A stretch of DNA of 12,329 bases from a bacterium. Its GTDB lineage: Bacteria; JACRDZ01; JAJRWM01. This document shows positions 1 to 7,196 of the stretch, piece by piece. How positions within the stretch are numbered: the first letter of the stretch is position 1; every line of letters begins with the position of its first letter. The stretch covers positions 1-12,329 of the forward strand of contig JAJRWM010000224.1 in NCBI GenBank assembly GCA_024276815.1. The letters are read 5' to 3'. Below the pieces are notes generated by a model. That model saw nothing but the letters and a program-made list of their open reading frames with translations. It was not told the origin of the DNA and did not search any database. Made by a program: the position numbers and the translations under genes.

Positions 1-732
1 GAACAAAACGTGATCCCGGGATTGGTGAACAGCCTCTTCCTAAACAAGGCCCGTCGGGTTTTTGCCGCTAATTTCGGTGTTCACGAAGCTAACGTGGTGA
101 ACTGCGGCAACCCGGTGCGGGAAGGTCTTTGGGATCATGATACGGTTGTCAGCCGGAAAGCGTTGGGGCTTGCTCCGGAAAAGTTTACCCTGCTGATCCT
201 GGGAGGCAGTCAGGGGGCTAAAATTATCAACCGGGTTGGTCAGGCAGTCTGGCGAAACTTGATGGATAATTAAAACATACAGGTTGTCTGGTCAACCGGC
301 GAATCAAACTACCAGAAACTGAAAGATGCCGGGCTTGAATCGGAGCGGCTGAAACTGTTCCCCTTTATTGAGGACATCGGTCCGGCCTATATGGCGGCTG
401 ACCTGGTACTCAGCCGGGCCGGAGCGATGACCATCAGCGAACTTAACGCCTGCGGGAGACCGGCTGTTTTGATTCCCTACCGGCACGCGGCCCATAATCA
501 CCAGTACCTGAACGCGCAGTATCAGGTTGAGCAAAATTCGGCCCTGATGATCGAGGAAAAGGAACTTGACGCCGGCAAATTAACAGCAATTATTCTGGAG
601 CTTTATGGCGACCGGGCGAAATTATCGGAGATGGCGGAGAACAGCCTCCGGCTGGGACGGCGGCAGGCCGCGCCCTTTATTATGACCGAGATGAACCGGA
701 TAGTAAGTGAATTGCGGGAGAGTGGTTTATGA
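1..732 (+). pseudogene. murG: MurG, UDP-GlcNAc:lipid I GlcNAc transferase; 5' end outside window, in-frame stop
   Basis: MurG is a membrane-associated glycosyltransferase (GT28, GT-B fold) that adds GlcNAc to lipid I to make lipid II. The frame is open from base 1 and begins in the N-terminal domain at EQNVIPGLVN, a typical MurG stretch. It then shows GNPVREGL, the C-domain glycine loop ILGGSQGAKIIN, FPFIEDIGPAYMAADLVLSRAGAMTI split over the N/C-domain interface, and the sugar-nucleotide region IPYRHAAHNHQYLNA. Codon 91 in the window (271-273) is TAA. The frame on both sides is unchanged and the flanking protein (NLMDN, stop, NIQVVWSTGE) aligns continuously with MurG, so this is a point nonsense change and not a frameshift. 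The 3' end overlaps murC as ATGA. The gene is normally essential, so either the base is wrong or an intact copy or variant exists elsewhere. Identification is sure; true pseudogene status is not. Confidence 0.85.
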
Positions 733-2120
733 AAAAGATCAGAAGAATTCATCTGGTGGGTATTGGCGGTTCCGGGATGAGCGGCATCGCTGAAGTGCTG
801 CTCAACCAGGGGTATCAGATTACCGGCTCGGATATCAGGGGGTCGGAGGTTACTGAACGCCTGGAAAAACTGGGAGCCGGGATCAGCCTGGGGCATAAGG
901 CGGAGAATGTCGATTCGGCGGATGTCCTGGTTATTTCAACAGCCGTGAAATCCGATAATCCGGAAGTTATGTTCGCCGCCGAGCACAAGATACCTACTAT
1001 TCCCCGGGCCCAGATGCTGGCGGAGCTGATGCGTCTGAAGACCGGGATCGCGATTGCCGGTTCCCATGGCAAGACGACTACCACCTCCATGATCGCCGAG
1101 GTCATCGGCGCCGCCGGGCTGGACCCGACAATTATCAGCGGCGGGATCGTTGACGCCTGGGGCACCAACGCCAAGCTTGGCCAGGGTGAGATCCTGGTGG
1201 CAGAAGCGGACGAAAGCGACGGTTCTTTCCTTTTTCTCTCGCCCATATTTTCGGTTGTGACCAACATCGACGCCGAACATCTGGATTATTATCATAACCT
1301 GGACAACATTAAAAAAGCCTATCTGGAATTTATCAATAAGATACCTTTTTACGGCGCGGCCATATTATGTCTGGATGACGAGAACATTCAGTCTCTTTTG
1401 CCGGCAATAAACCGCAAATACCATACCTATGGTTTGACCACGCAGGCCGATCTGACGGCGAGAAACCTCAAATACGAGGGTTTGAGCTGTAATTTTGATG
1501 TTTATTATCTGAAGGAAAAACTGGGTAATATTACGCTCAATATTCCCGGCGAGTATAATGTCAGCAACGCTCTGGCGTCCATTATGGTCGGGCTGGAGTT
1601 CGAACTGCCCTGGGAAAGCATCGCCAAAGCCCTGAAAGGGTTTGAGGGAGTCAACCGCCGCTTCCAGGTCCGTTACCGGGACGAGTTGATGATCGTCGAT
1701 GATTACGCGCATCATCCCACCGAGATCAAAGCGTTGCTGAAGGCGGCGAAAGATATTGACAGCAAGCGGGTTATCGCCCTGTTCCAGCCCCATCGATACA
1801 GCCGGACCAGAGACCAGTTGGCCGAATTTTATAAGGCGTTTTACCAAACGGATATCCTGATAGTCACCGAAATTTATCCCGCCGGCGAAAAGCCGATTCC
1901 GGGATTAAGCGCTTTACAGATAGCGCAAAAAGCCAAGGAGCATCACCACAAGGCGGTTCGCTTTTGTCCCACCCTGGAAGAAGCGACCGCTCTGTTGCGG
2001 GAGATCTGCCGCCCCGGCGACCTGATCCTGACAATCGGGGCCGGGAATGTCTGGCGGGTTGGGGTTGATCTGGCGAAGATACTTAGGAAAAAGCGGGAAA
2101 AAAATGACGTCACTGGTTGA
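729..2120 (+). CDS. murC: UDP-N-acetylmuramate--L-alanine ligase
   Basis: Cytoplasmic Mur ligase that uses ATP to add L-alanine to UDP-MurNAc, the first amino acid of the peptidoglycan stem. The 463-residue product has the normal MurC length. Visible in order: the N-terminal Rossmann loop GIGGSGMSGIAE (about residues 11-22), the ATP P-loop AGSHGKTTTTSM (110-121), the acidic segment VAEADESDGSF (157-167), NIDAEHLDYY (179-188), the central-to-C-terminal NVSNALA and GVNRRFQ, then DDYAHHPTEIKALL, FQPHRYSRTRD and the C-terminal TIGAGNVW. The start ATG overlaps the murG stop as ATGA, implying coupled translation, and the 3' end overlaps murB by 17 bases. Nothing is missing among the key residues I can see. 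Confidence 0.97.
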   Translation: MKKIRRIHLVGIGGSGMSGIAEVLLNQGYQITGSDIRGSEVTERLEKLGAGISLGHKAENVDSADVLVISTAVKSDNPEVMFAAEHKIPTIPRAQMLAELMRLKTGIAIAGSHGKTTTTSMIAEVIGAAGLDPTIISGGIVDAWGTNAKLGQGEILVAEADESDGSFLFLSPIFSVVTNIDAEHLDYYHNLDNIKKAYLEFINKIPFYGAAILCLDDENIQSLLPAINRKYHTYGLTTQADLTARNLKYEGLSCNFDVYYLKEKLGNITLNIPGEYNVSNALASIMVGLEFELPWESIAKALKGFEGVNRRFQVRYRDELMIVDDYAHHPTEIKALLKAAKDIDSKRVIALFQPHRYSRTRDQLAEFYKAFYQTDILIVTEIYPAGEKPIPGLSALQIAQKAKEHHHKAVRFCPTLEEATALLREICRPGDLILTIGAGNVWRVGVDLAKILRKKREKNDVTG

Positions 2121-2994
2121 GGAACTAAACAAAAATCTCAAGGGCGAGGTTAAGGCGGGAGAATTACTCAGTTCCCATACAACTCTTAAGGTGGGCGGGC
2201 CGGCGACCATTATGGCTTGGCCGGAGGATGAGGACGACCTGGCCGTCTGTCTGGAGTTGGCCGCCGGGATGCCCCGGCCTCCCTTGATTCTGGGTAACGG
2301 CTCCAACTTGCTGGTCAAGGATACCGGCTACCAAGGACTGGTGATAAAAATGTCGCGGTTCAAGCGGTTGGTCTTCGAGGAAGAAACGGTTTACGCCGAA
2401 GCCGGCGTTTTATTGCCCGGCCTGATAAACCGGGCTAAAGAACAAGCCCTGGGAGGGCTTGAGTTTCTCTGGGGCGTTCCCGCCTCAACCGGAGGTGCGG
2501 TCAAAATGAACGCCGGCGCTTTCAACCAGGAAATCGCTGATTTGATTATAGAACTGAAATTCATGGATTATCAGGGGGAAATATCGATAATTCCTAGAAA
2601 AAAGCTGGATTTTTCGTATCGTTTTGCCGATATTAATAACCGAGTAGTAATCGGGGGGAAGTTTTTATTGCAGAAACAGCCGCTAAATGATATCCTGAAC
2701 CGTTTAGAGGTAGTGAAGAGCAAACGCTTGAATAGTCAACCGCTTAATGAACGGAGCGCTGGCTCAATCTTCAAAAACCCCCCTGGAAAATATGCTGGTC
2801 AGCTGATTGAAGCAGCCGGCCTGAAGGGATTTCGACTCGGGGGAGCCGGGATTTCGACGAAACACGCCAACTTCATTGTTACGACTGATAACGCTACGGC
2901 AACCGAAGTGTCAGACCTGATAGCTCTCATCAAGGAAAAGGTAAAGGCGCGTTTTGATGTCAAGCTAGAAGAAGAGGTCAGCGTTGTTGGGTAA
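2104..2994 (+). CDS. murB: UDP-N-acetylenolpyruvoylglucosamine reductase (type II MurB)
   Basis: FAD-dependent, NADPH-using reductase that converts UDP-GlcNAc-enolpyruvate to UDP-MurNAc, the substrate of the upstream MurC. From ATG 2104 the product is 296 residues, usual for the shorter type II MurB. The FAD-binding part shows SSHTTLKVGGPA, GNGSNLLVKD and GVPASTGGAVKMNAGAF. The active-site region shows FSYRFAD, the serine-bearing SAGSIFKNP and a C-terminal glutamate cluster LEEEVSVV. The frame extends 19 codons upstream to an ATG at 2047 inside murC, but those residues (WRRYLGKSGKK and neighbours) look like a murC shadow. ATG 2104 puts the first conserved block at the normal distance and leaves a 17-base overlap with murC. 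The ribosome site before it is purine-rich but not a strong Shine-Dalgarno. The 3' end overlaps ddl by 11 bases. Confidence 0.95.
   Translation: MTSLVEELNKNLKGEVKAGELLSSHTTLKVGGPATIMAWPEDEDDLAVCLELAAGMPRPPLILGNGSNLLVKDTGYQGLVIKMSRFKRLVFEEETVYAEAGVLLPGLINRAKEQALGGLEFLWGVPASTGGAVKMNAGAFNQEIADLIIELKFMDYQGEISIIPRKKLDFSYRFADINNRVVIGGKFLLQKQPLNDILNRLEVVKSKRLNSQPLNERSAGSIFKNPPGKYAGQLIEAAGLKGFRLGGAGISTKHANFIVTTDNATATEVSDLIALIKEKVKARFDVKLEEEVSVVG
2972..2977 (+). promoter_or_regulatory. Shine-Dalgarno for the ddl TTG start
   Basis: AAGAGG ends six bases before TTG 2984, inside the murB 3' end. No ATG or GTG lies near the beginning of the conserved Ddl sequence, so this site supports TTG initiation at 2984. 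A second TTG follows directly at 2987. Confidence 0.6.
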
Positions 2995-3973
2995 AAGGCT
3001 GAAAGATTTGAAAATCGCTGTTTTGCGGGGCGGCTCTTCCGCCGAAAGGGATATCTCCCTGGTTACCGGTCAGGCTGTTGCCGAAGCCCTGGCCGAACTC
3101 GGCTATGAGGCGATTATTCTGGAGCTTGACCGGCGGACGGCGAACCGGTTGCTCGAAGAGAAGGTGGAGTTTGTCTTTAACGCCTTGCATGGCCCGCCGG
3201 GCGAGGACGGCAAGGTGCAGGGGATGCTGGAAGTCCTGGGGATTCCCTACAGCGGGTCCGGGGTTCTGGCTTCCGCGCTGGCAATGAATAAAACAGCCGC
3301 CAAACGAATGTTCGTTCAGGCCGGGATCGCTACGCCGGACTTTTTGGTCTGGCCGGCAAGGGGTGAAAAACCCGATATCAAAGAGATCAAGAAAAGACCG
3401 GGCTTTCCGCTGGTGGTTAAACCGTCGTCGCAGGGTTCAGCCATTGGGGTCAGGATAATCAGGGAAGAAAGGCAACTGGCCGCCGGGCTGAGTGAAGCGG
3501 GAAAATACGGCCCGGTTTTACTGGAAAAATATCTTGACGGGACCGAACTGAGCGTTGGGGTCCTGGGCGAGGTCTCGTTGCCGGTCGTGGAAATTATTCC
3601 CCGGGGCGAGTTTTACGATTATCAGGCCAAATACAGCCCGGGAGGCAGTCAGCATATTATCCCGGCGGGAATTAGCGAAGAAGTCGCCAGAGCGGCCCGG
3701 GAATTAGCGAGGAAAGCGCATGATGCCTTGTTTTGCGAGGTATATTCCAGGACCGACATGATTTTGGCGGGAGGTCGGCTCTATGTCCTTGAAGTCAACA
3801 CTCTGCCGGGTATGACGGCGACCAGTTTGATGCCGGAGGCGGCCAGACAAACCGGGGTCGATTTTAAGGAACTGATTGAGCGGATTATTAAATTAAGTCT
3901 GAATAAAAGGAGTTCCGTTACCGGTAACCAGGTTGGGGGGGGAATCGGGAAATGCTATGCGGAAAAACGTTGA
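2984..3973 (+). CDS. ddl: D-alanine--D-alanine ligase
   Basis: ATP-grasp ligase that joins two D-alanines to make the dipeptide later added to the muropeptide precursor. The N-domain has LRGGSSAERDISLVTG (14-29; the SAER glutamate is residue 21) and FNALHGPPGEDGKVQG (65-80). The central domain has the ATP-binding lysine region VVKPSSQGSAIGV (144-156) and LLEKYLDGTELSVGV. Mg ligands are visible as D258 (TDMIL), E270 and N272 (LEVNTLPGMTATSL). At 329 residues it is slightly long: the conserved part ends near IIKLSL (306), and about 23 poorly conserved residues rich in G, K and S run over an eight-G tract and into ftsQ. Initiation is TTG at 2984 or 2987, overlapping the murB end; the 3' end overlaps ftsQ by 17 bases. 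Confidence 0.95.
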   Translation: MLGKRLKDLKIAVLRGGSSAERDISLVTGQAVAEALAELGYEAIILELDRRTANRLLEEKVEFVFNALHGPPGEDGKVQGMLEVLGIPYSGSGVLASALAMNKTAAKRMFVQAGIATPDFLVWPARGEKPDIKEIKKRPGFPLVVKPSSQGSAIGVRIIREERQLAAGLSEAGKYGPVLLEKYLDGTELSVGVLGEVSLPVVEIIPRGEFYDYQAKYSPGGSQHIIPAGISEEVARAARELARKAHDALFCEVYSRTDMILAGGRLYVLEVNTLPGMTATSLMPEAARQTGVDFKELIERIIKLSLNKRSSVTGNQVGGGIGKCYAEKR

Positions 3974-4766
3974 GACAAACACCCGGCGCAAAAAACGAAT
4001 AAAAAAACGCCGGCCGGTTGTCGCCCGCCCCTCCCTGCTTTCGCGGGCGAAACAAAAAAGCCGGCGCCTGTTTAAATTTGCCAGACTGGTTGGTGCGCTT
4101 GTTTTACTGGGTTGGCTGGGATATTGCTTTTTGGGTGACGCCGGTTACCTGCGTTGCCGAAAGCTGGAGATTGACGGACTGAACCGGCTTGACCGGGAAG
4201 AGGTCGTTAACAGTTTGCCGCCAATTTTGAACAAAAACCTGCTGCTTTTGCCGCTGGGGCTTATCCAGCGGCGGGCGGAAGAATTAAAACTGGTTGAGAG
4301 AGCGGCTGTCAGCCGGGTTTTCCCCGGCCGGATCAGAATAACGATTAAAGAACGGGAGCCGTTCGCGGTCGCCATTATCGGCGAGCAAAGCTGGGCCGTG
4401 GATGATCAGGGGGGTGTTTTGTATCCCTTTAATTCCCGTCAGCTTGAAGACGCGGCTTTTATCACCGGGCTTAGCCCCGAGGATGAAGACAACGGGGCCA
4501 GGATCAACTGGGCGGTCTGTTTGATAAAACGTCTTAACCGCTATAGTGAGAGTTATGACGCGGTCTCGGAAATTAACGTCGCCGACCCCGAGAAGATCAA
4601 GCTTTACGCCTTCGCTAAGGGGCTGGAGATACGTTTGGATTACAGTTGTTTCCAGGAAGACAAATGGAAATACCTGGTCGATTTTTTGGCCGAGAGGAGT
4701 TTCGCGCCGGAAAAACTGGCCTATTTGGATTTACGCTATAAGGACATAGTGGTTCGGCCGCTTTAG
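3957..4766 (+). CDS. ftsQ: Cell division protein FtsQ/DivIB
   Basis: Bitopic divisome protein linking early and late division proteins in the periplasm. From ATG 3957 the product is 269 residues. It has a very basic cytoplasmic N-terminus (RRKKRIKKRR), one membrane helix around residues 42-61 (LVGALVLLGWLGYCFLG), then a POTRA domain opening with LRCRKLEIDGLNRLDREEV and ending at VFPGRIRITIKEREPFAVA, followed by the beta domain (WAVDDQGGVLYP). Family sequence conservation is low, so the call rests on this architecture plus position between ddl and ftsA. The same frame is open back to a TTG at 3933, a possible alternative start; I prefer the ATG, which overlaps ddl by 17 bases. Neither start has a well-placed Shine-Dalgarno. 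ftsA begins 11 bases after the stop. Confidence 0.9.
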   Translation: MRKNVETNTRRKKRIKKRRPVVARPSLLSRAKQKSRRLFKFARLVGALVLLGWLGYCFLGDAGYLRCRKLEIDGLNRLDREEVVNSLPPILNKNLLLLPLGLIQRRAEELKLVERAAVSRVFPGRIRITIKEREPFAVAIIGEQSWAVDDQGGVLYPFNSRQLEDAAFITGLSPEDEDNGARINWAVCLIKRLNRYSESYDAVSEINVADPEKIKLYAFAKGLEIRLDYSCFQEDKWKYLVDFLAERSFAPEKLAYLDLRYKDIVVRPL

Positions 4767-4777
4767 ATAAAGGAAAA

Positions 4778-6022
4778 ATGATGGCCAAAGAAAATATAGT
4801 TGTGGGCTTGGACATTGGCACTACCAAGATCTGCGTCATTATCGGCGAGATCAATAATAGCGGCGGGGTTGATATCGTCGGCATTGGCATCAGTCCGTCC
4901 AAGGGACTGCGCAAGGGCGTGGTTATCAATCTTGAAAGCACGACCAAGTCGATTGAACGCGCTCTCGAGGAAGCCGAACTGATGGCCGGCATTAACATCG
5001 AGAGAGCTTATGTGGGTATTGCCGGCGGGCATATAAAATGTTTTAATAGTCGTGGGGTGATCGCTGTCAGTCGTAAAAAACACGATGAGGTTACCGTGCA
5101 GGATGTTGAGCGGGTGCTGGAGGCGGCCAAAGCGATCGCCATCCCTCTTGACCGGGAAGTGATCCATGTCCTGCCGCAGGAATATATTGTCGATGACCAG
5201 GATGGCATAAGAGATCCGGTCGGCATGGTCGGGGTGCGTCTCGAAGCAGAAGTGCACATTGTTACCGGCGCTATCACCAGCGCTCAAAATGTCATCCGCA
5301 GCGTTAACAAGGCCGGCCTGGAGGTTGAGGATATCGTCCTGGAGCCGCTGGGTTCCAGCCTGAGCGTTTTAAGCGATGAGGAAAGAGAACTCGGGGTGGC
5401 GATTATTGACATTGGCGGAGGCACTACCGACCTGGCCGTGTTTATTAACGGCAGCATCCGTCACACCAGCGTTTTACCGATCGGCGGTGATCATGTCACC
5501 AACGATATCGCGATCGGTCTACGCACGCCCAATTCCGCCGCCGAGGACTTGAAGATAAAACACGGTTGCGCCAAGGCTTCTCTGGTCAGCAAGGATGAGG
5601 AGATTGAAGTGGCCAGCGTGGGCGGTCGCCGCTCCCGCAGTATGCAGAAACAAATCCTGGCCGAGATCATCGAGCCTCGGATGGAAGAGGTGTTTAGCTT
5701 GATAAAAAATGAAATGGTCAAGGGCGGTTTTGATGATCTGGTGGCCGCCGGCCTGGTGATTACCGGCGGCATGGCTAACCTGGAAGGTATCTGCGAACTG
5801 GCGGAAAAAACATTTGAGATGCCGGTGCGGGTTGGTATTCCGGTCGGCGTGGGCGGCCTGATTGACGTGGTTAACGGTCCGGCGTTCGCTACCGGGGTTG
5901 GTTTGGTTAAATACGGCGTCCAGGCCAAACTTGAAGGTCGCCAGGGACAGTTCCGCGACCAGAAAAATATGTTTGTGTCAATTCTTGCCAGAATGAAGCA
6001 TTGGTTTGAGGATTTCTTTTAG
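4778..6022 (+). CDS. ftsA: Cell division protein FtsA
   Basis: Actin-like ATPase that anchors FtsZ filaments to the cytoplasmic membrane. The 414-residue product shows the phosphate-1 loop VVGLDIGTTKICVIIGEI (8-25), the SHS2/1C region with INLESTTKSIERALEEAE and AYVGIAGGHIKCFNSRGV, the phosphate-2 loop VAIIDIGGGTTDLAVF (about 207-222), the adenosine motif VITGGMANLEGI and a C-terminal amphipathic membrane-targeting helix FVSILARMKHWFEDFF (399-414). AAAGGA lies just before the start; ATG 4778 and ATG 4781 are adjacent and either could be used. ftsZ begins 14 bases downstream, so the two are surely co-transcribed. All key nucleotide-binding motifs are intact. Confidence 0.98.
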   Translation: MMAKENIVVGLDIGTTKICVIIGEINNSGGVDIVGIGISPSKGLRKGVVINLESTTKSIERALEEAELMAGINIERAYVGIAGGHIKCFNSRGVIAVSRKKHDEVTVQDVERVLEAAKAIAIPLDREVIHVLPQEYIVDDQDGIRDPVGMVGVRLEAEVHIVTGAITSAQNVIRSVNKAGLEVEDIVLEPLGSSLSVLSDEERELGVAIIDIGGGTTDLAVFINGSIRHTSVLPIGGDHVTNDIAIGLRTPNSAAEDLKIKHGCAKASLVSKDEEIEVASVGGRRSRSMQKQILAEIIEPRMEEVFSLIKNEMVKGGFDDLVAAGLVITGGMANLEGICELAEKTFEMPVRVGIPVGVGGLIDVVNGPAFATGVGLVKYGVQAKLEGRQGQFRDQKNMFVSILARMKHWFEDFF

Positions 6023-6030
6023 GGAGGGGG
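6021..6030 (+). promoter_or_regulatory. Strong Shine-Dalgarno of ftsZ
   Basis: AGGGAGGGGG, with GGAGG centred about ten bases before ATG 6037, overlaps the last bases of the ftsA stop. It is the strongest ribosome site on the + strand of the window and fits the need for much more FtsZ than FtsA from one mRNA. Confidence 0.7.
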
Positions 6031-6036
6031 AAGAAA

Positions 6037-7182
6037 ATGTTAGAGTTTGAAAATGAATTTGGCCAGTCCGCTAAAATCAAGGTGGTTGGCGTAGGCGGGG
6101 GAGGCAGTAACGCCGTTGATCGCATGATTAACTCACAGTTGAGTGGCGTGGAGTTTATCGCGGTGAATACGGACGCGCAAGCTTTAAAAGGTTCCAGTTC
6201 CCCCTGCAAACTGCAAATCGGCACTGATATGACCAGGGGCTTGGGCTCCGGTTCCAATCCGCAGGTCGGAATGGAAGCCGCCATGGCCGACCGGGATCGG
6301 ATCAAGGAGTCTTTGGCCGGCTCGGATATGGTGTTTATCACGGCCGGAATGGGTGGCGGCACCGGTACCGGTGCCGCCCCGGTGATTGCCGAGATCGCGA
6401 AGGAACTCGATGTTTTAACGGTTGGAGTGGTGACCAAGCCCTTTTTGTTAGAGGGAGCCAGGCGTTCTTTGCAGGCGGAGGACGGGTTAAATAAACTTTG
6501 CAAAAGCGTCGATTCCCTGATTATTATACCTAACCAGCGTCTTTTGGCCGTTGTGGGTAAAAAAACCTCGTTGCTGGACGCTTTCAAAGTCGCGTACGAG
6601 GTTCTGCTTAACGCTGTCCAGGGGATTAGCGACTTGATTACCAAGCCGGGCCTGATCAATCTTGATTTCGCCGATGTCAGGACCGTGATGGCGGAAATGG
6701 GCGGCGCTTTGATGGGAACGGGTCAAGGCAGCGGCGAAGACCGCGCGATCAAAGCCGCGCATGGCGCTATCTCAAGCCCCTTGCTGGAAGAGACCTCCAT
6801 TGAGGGCGCCAGGGGTATACTTATCAACATCAGCGGCGGACCCGATCTGACTCTGTATGAGGTTGACGAGGCTATTTCGATTATCCACGAGTCGGCGGCG
6901 GACAGCGCTCATATTATTTTTGGCGCGGTTATCAACGAGGGAATTGAAGGCCTGCTCAAGGTGACGGTCATCGCCACCGGTTTTGAGGATCAAAAACGGG
7001 GCCGGGGCAAGAAAAACAATATTACCAAGCTGGATGAATACTCCAAGGCTTTTGACCGCCCGGCGTTTCAGAGAAAAGAGGGCGTGTTGACTCCAAATAT
7101 TGAAGGGATAGAAGAAAGGTTAGAAGGGTTTAGCGACAACGAACTGGATGTGCCAACATTCCTGCGTCGTCAAATGGACTGA
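6037..7182 (+). CDS. ftsZ: Cell division protein FtsZ
   Basis: Tubulin-like GTPase that polymerises into the Z ring. The 381-residue product shows VVGVGGGGSNAVDRMI (16-31), VNTDAQAL (43-50), the tubulin signature GMGGGTGTGAAP (104-115), KPFLLEGARR (134-143), and the T7 synergy loop NLDFADVRTVM (208-218) with its catalytic aspartates D210 and D213. A linker of roughly 50 residues follows, then the conserved C-terminal peptide LDVPTFLRRQMD, which binds FtsA. The segment IPNQRLLAVV has Q167 where most FtsZ proteins have aspartate (IPND); this is the one departure I see. It is preceded by a strong ribosome site and followed 14 bases later by the cytochrome b-ferredoxin gene, with only a short T-rich spacer between. 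Confidence 0.98.
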   Translation: MLEFENEFGQSAKIKVVGVGGGGSNAVDRMINSQLSGVEFIAVNTDAQALKGSSSPCKLQIGTDMTRGLGSGSNPQVGMEAAMADRDRIKESLAGSDMVFITAGMGGGTGTGAAPVIAEIAKELDVLTVGVVTKPFLLEGARRSLQAEDGLNKLCKSVDSLIIIPNQRLLAVVGKKTSLLDAFKVAYEVLLNAVQGISDLITKPGLINLDFADVRTVMAEMGGALMGTGQGSGEDRAIKAAHGAISSPLLEETSIEGARGILINISGGPDLTLYEVDEAISIIHESAADSAHIIFGAVINEGIEGLLKVTVIATGFEDQKRGRGKKNNITKLDEYSKAFDRPAFQRKEGVLTPNIEGIEERLEGFSDNELDVPTFLRRQMD

Positions 7183-7196
7183 CTTTTTTGTTTTAG

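Noticed and set aside
271-273. TAA read as a sense codon (altered genetic code)
   Set aside because: murB and truA end in TAA, and TAG and TGA also end well-bounded genes in the window, so the standard code is in use.
815-1847. Several open frames on the - strand across murC
   Set aside because: All mirror the codon structure of murC, which is certain, and none has a family motif.
2047-2103. Longer murB from ATG 2047
   Set aside because: The added 19 residues lie within conserved murC coding sequence and do not resemble a MurB N-terminus; ATG 2104 gives the usual length.
3907-3912. AAGGAG as the Shine-Dalgarno of ftsQ
   Set aside because: It is a perfect match but no ATG, GTG or TTG follows at a workable distance; TTG 3933 is 20 bases away and ATG 3957 farther.
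5907-6659. 250-codon open frame on the - strand
   Set aside because: It lies antisense to the end of ftsA and to ftsZ, has no recognisable motif and is low-complexity (rich in S, P, T, A), as expected for a shadow of a high-G+C gene.
7183-7196. T-rich spacer after ftsZ as an intrinsic terminator
   Set aside because: I could find no stable stem before the T run, and the next gene starts directly after it.
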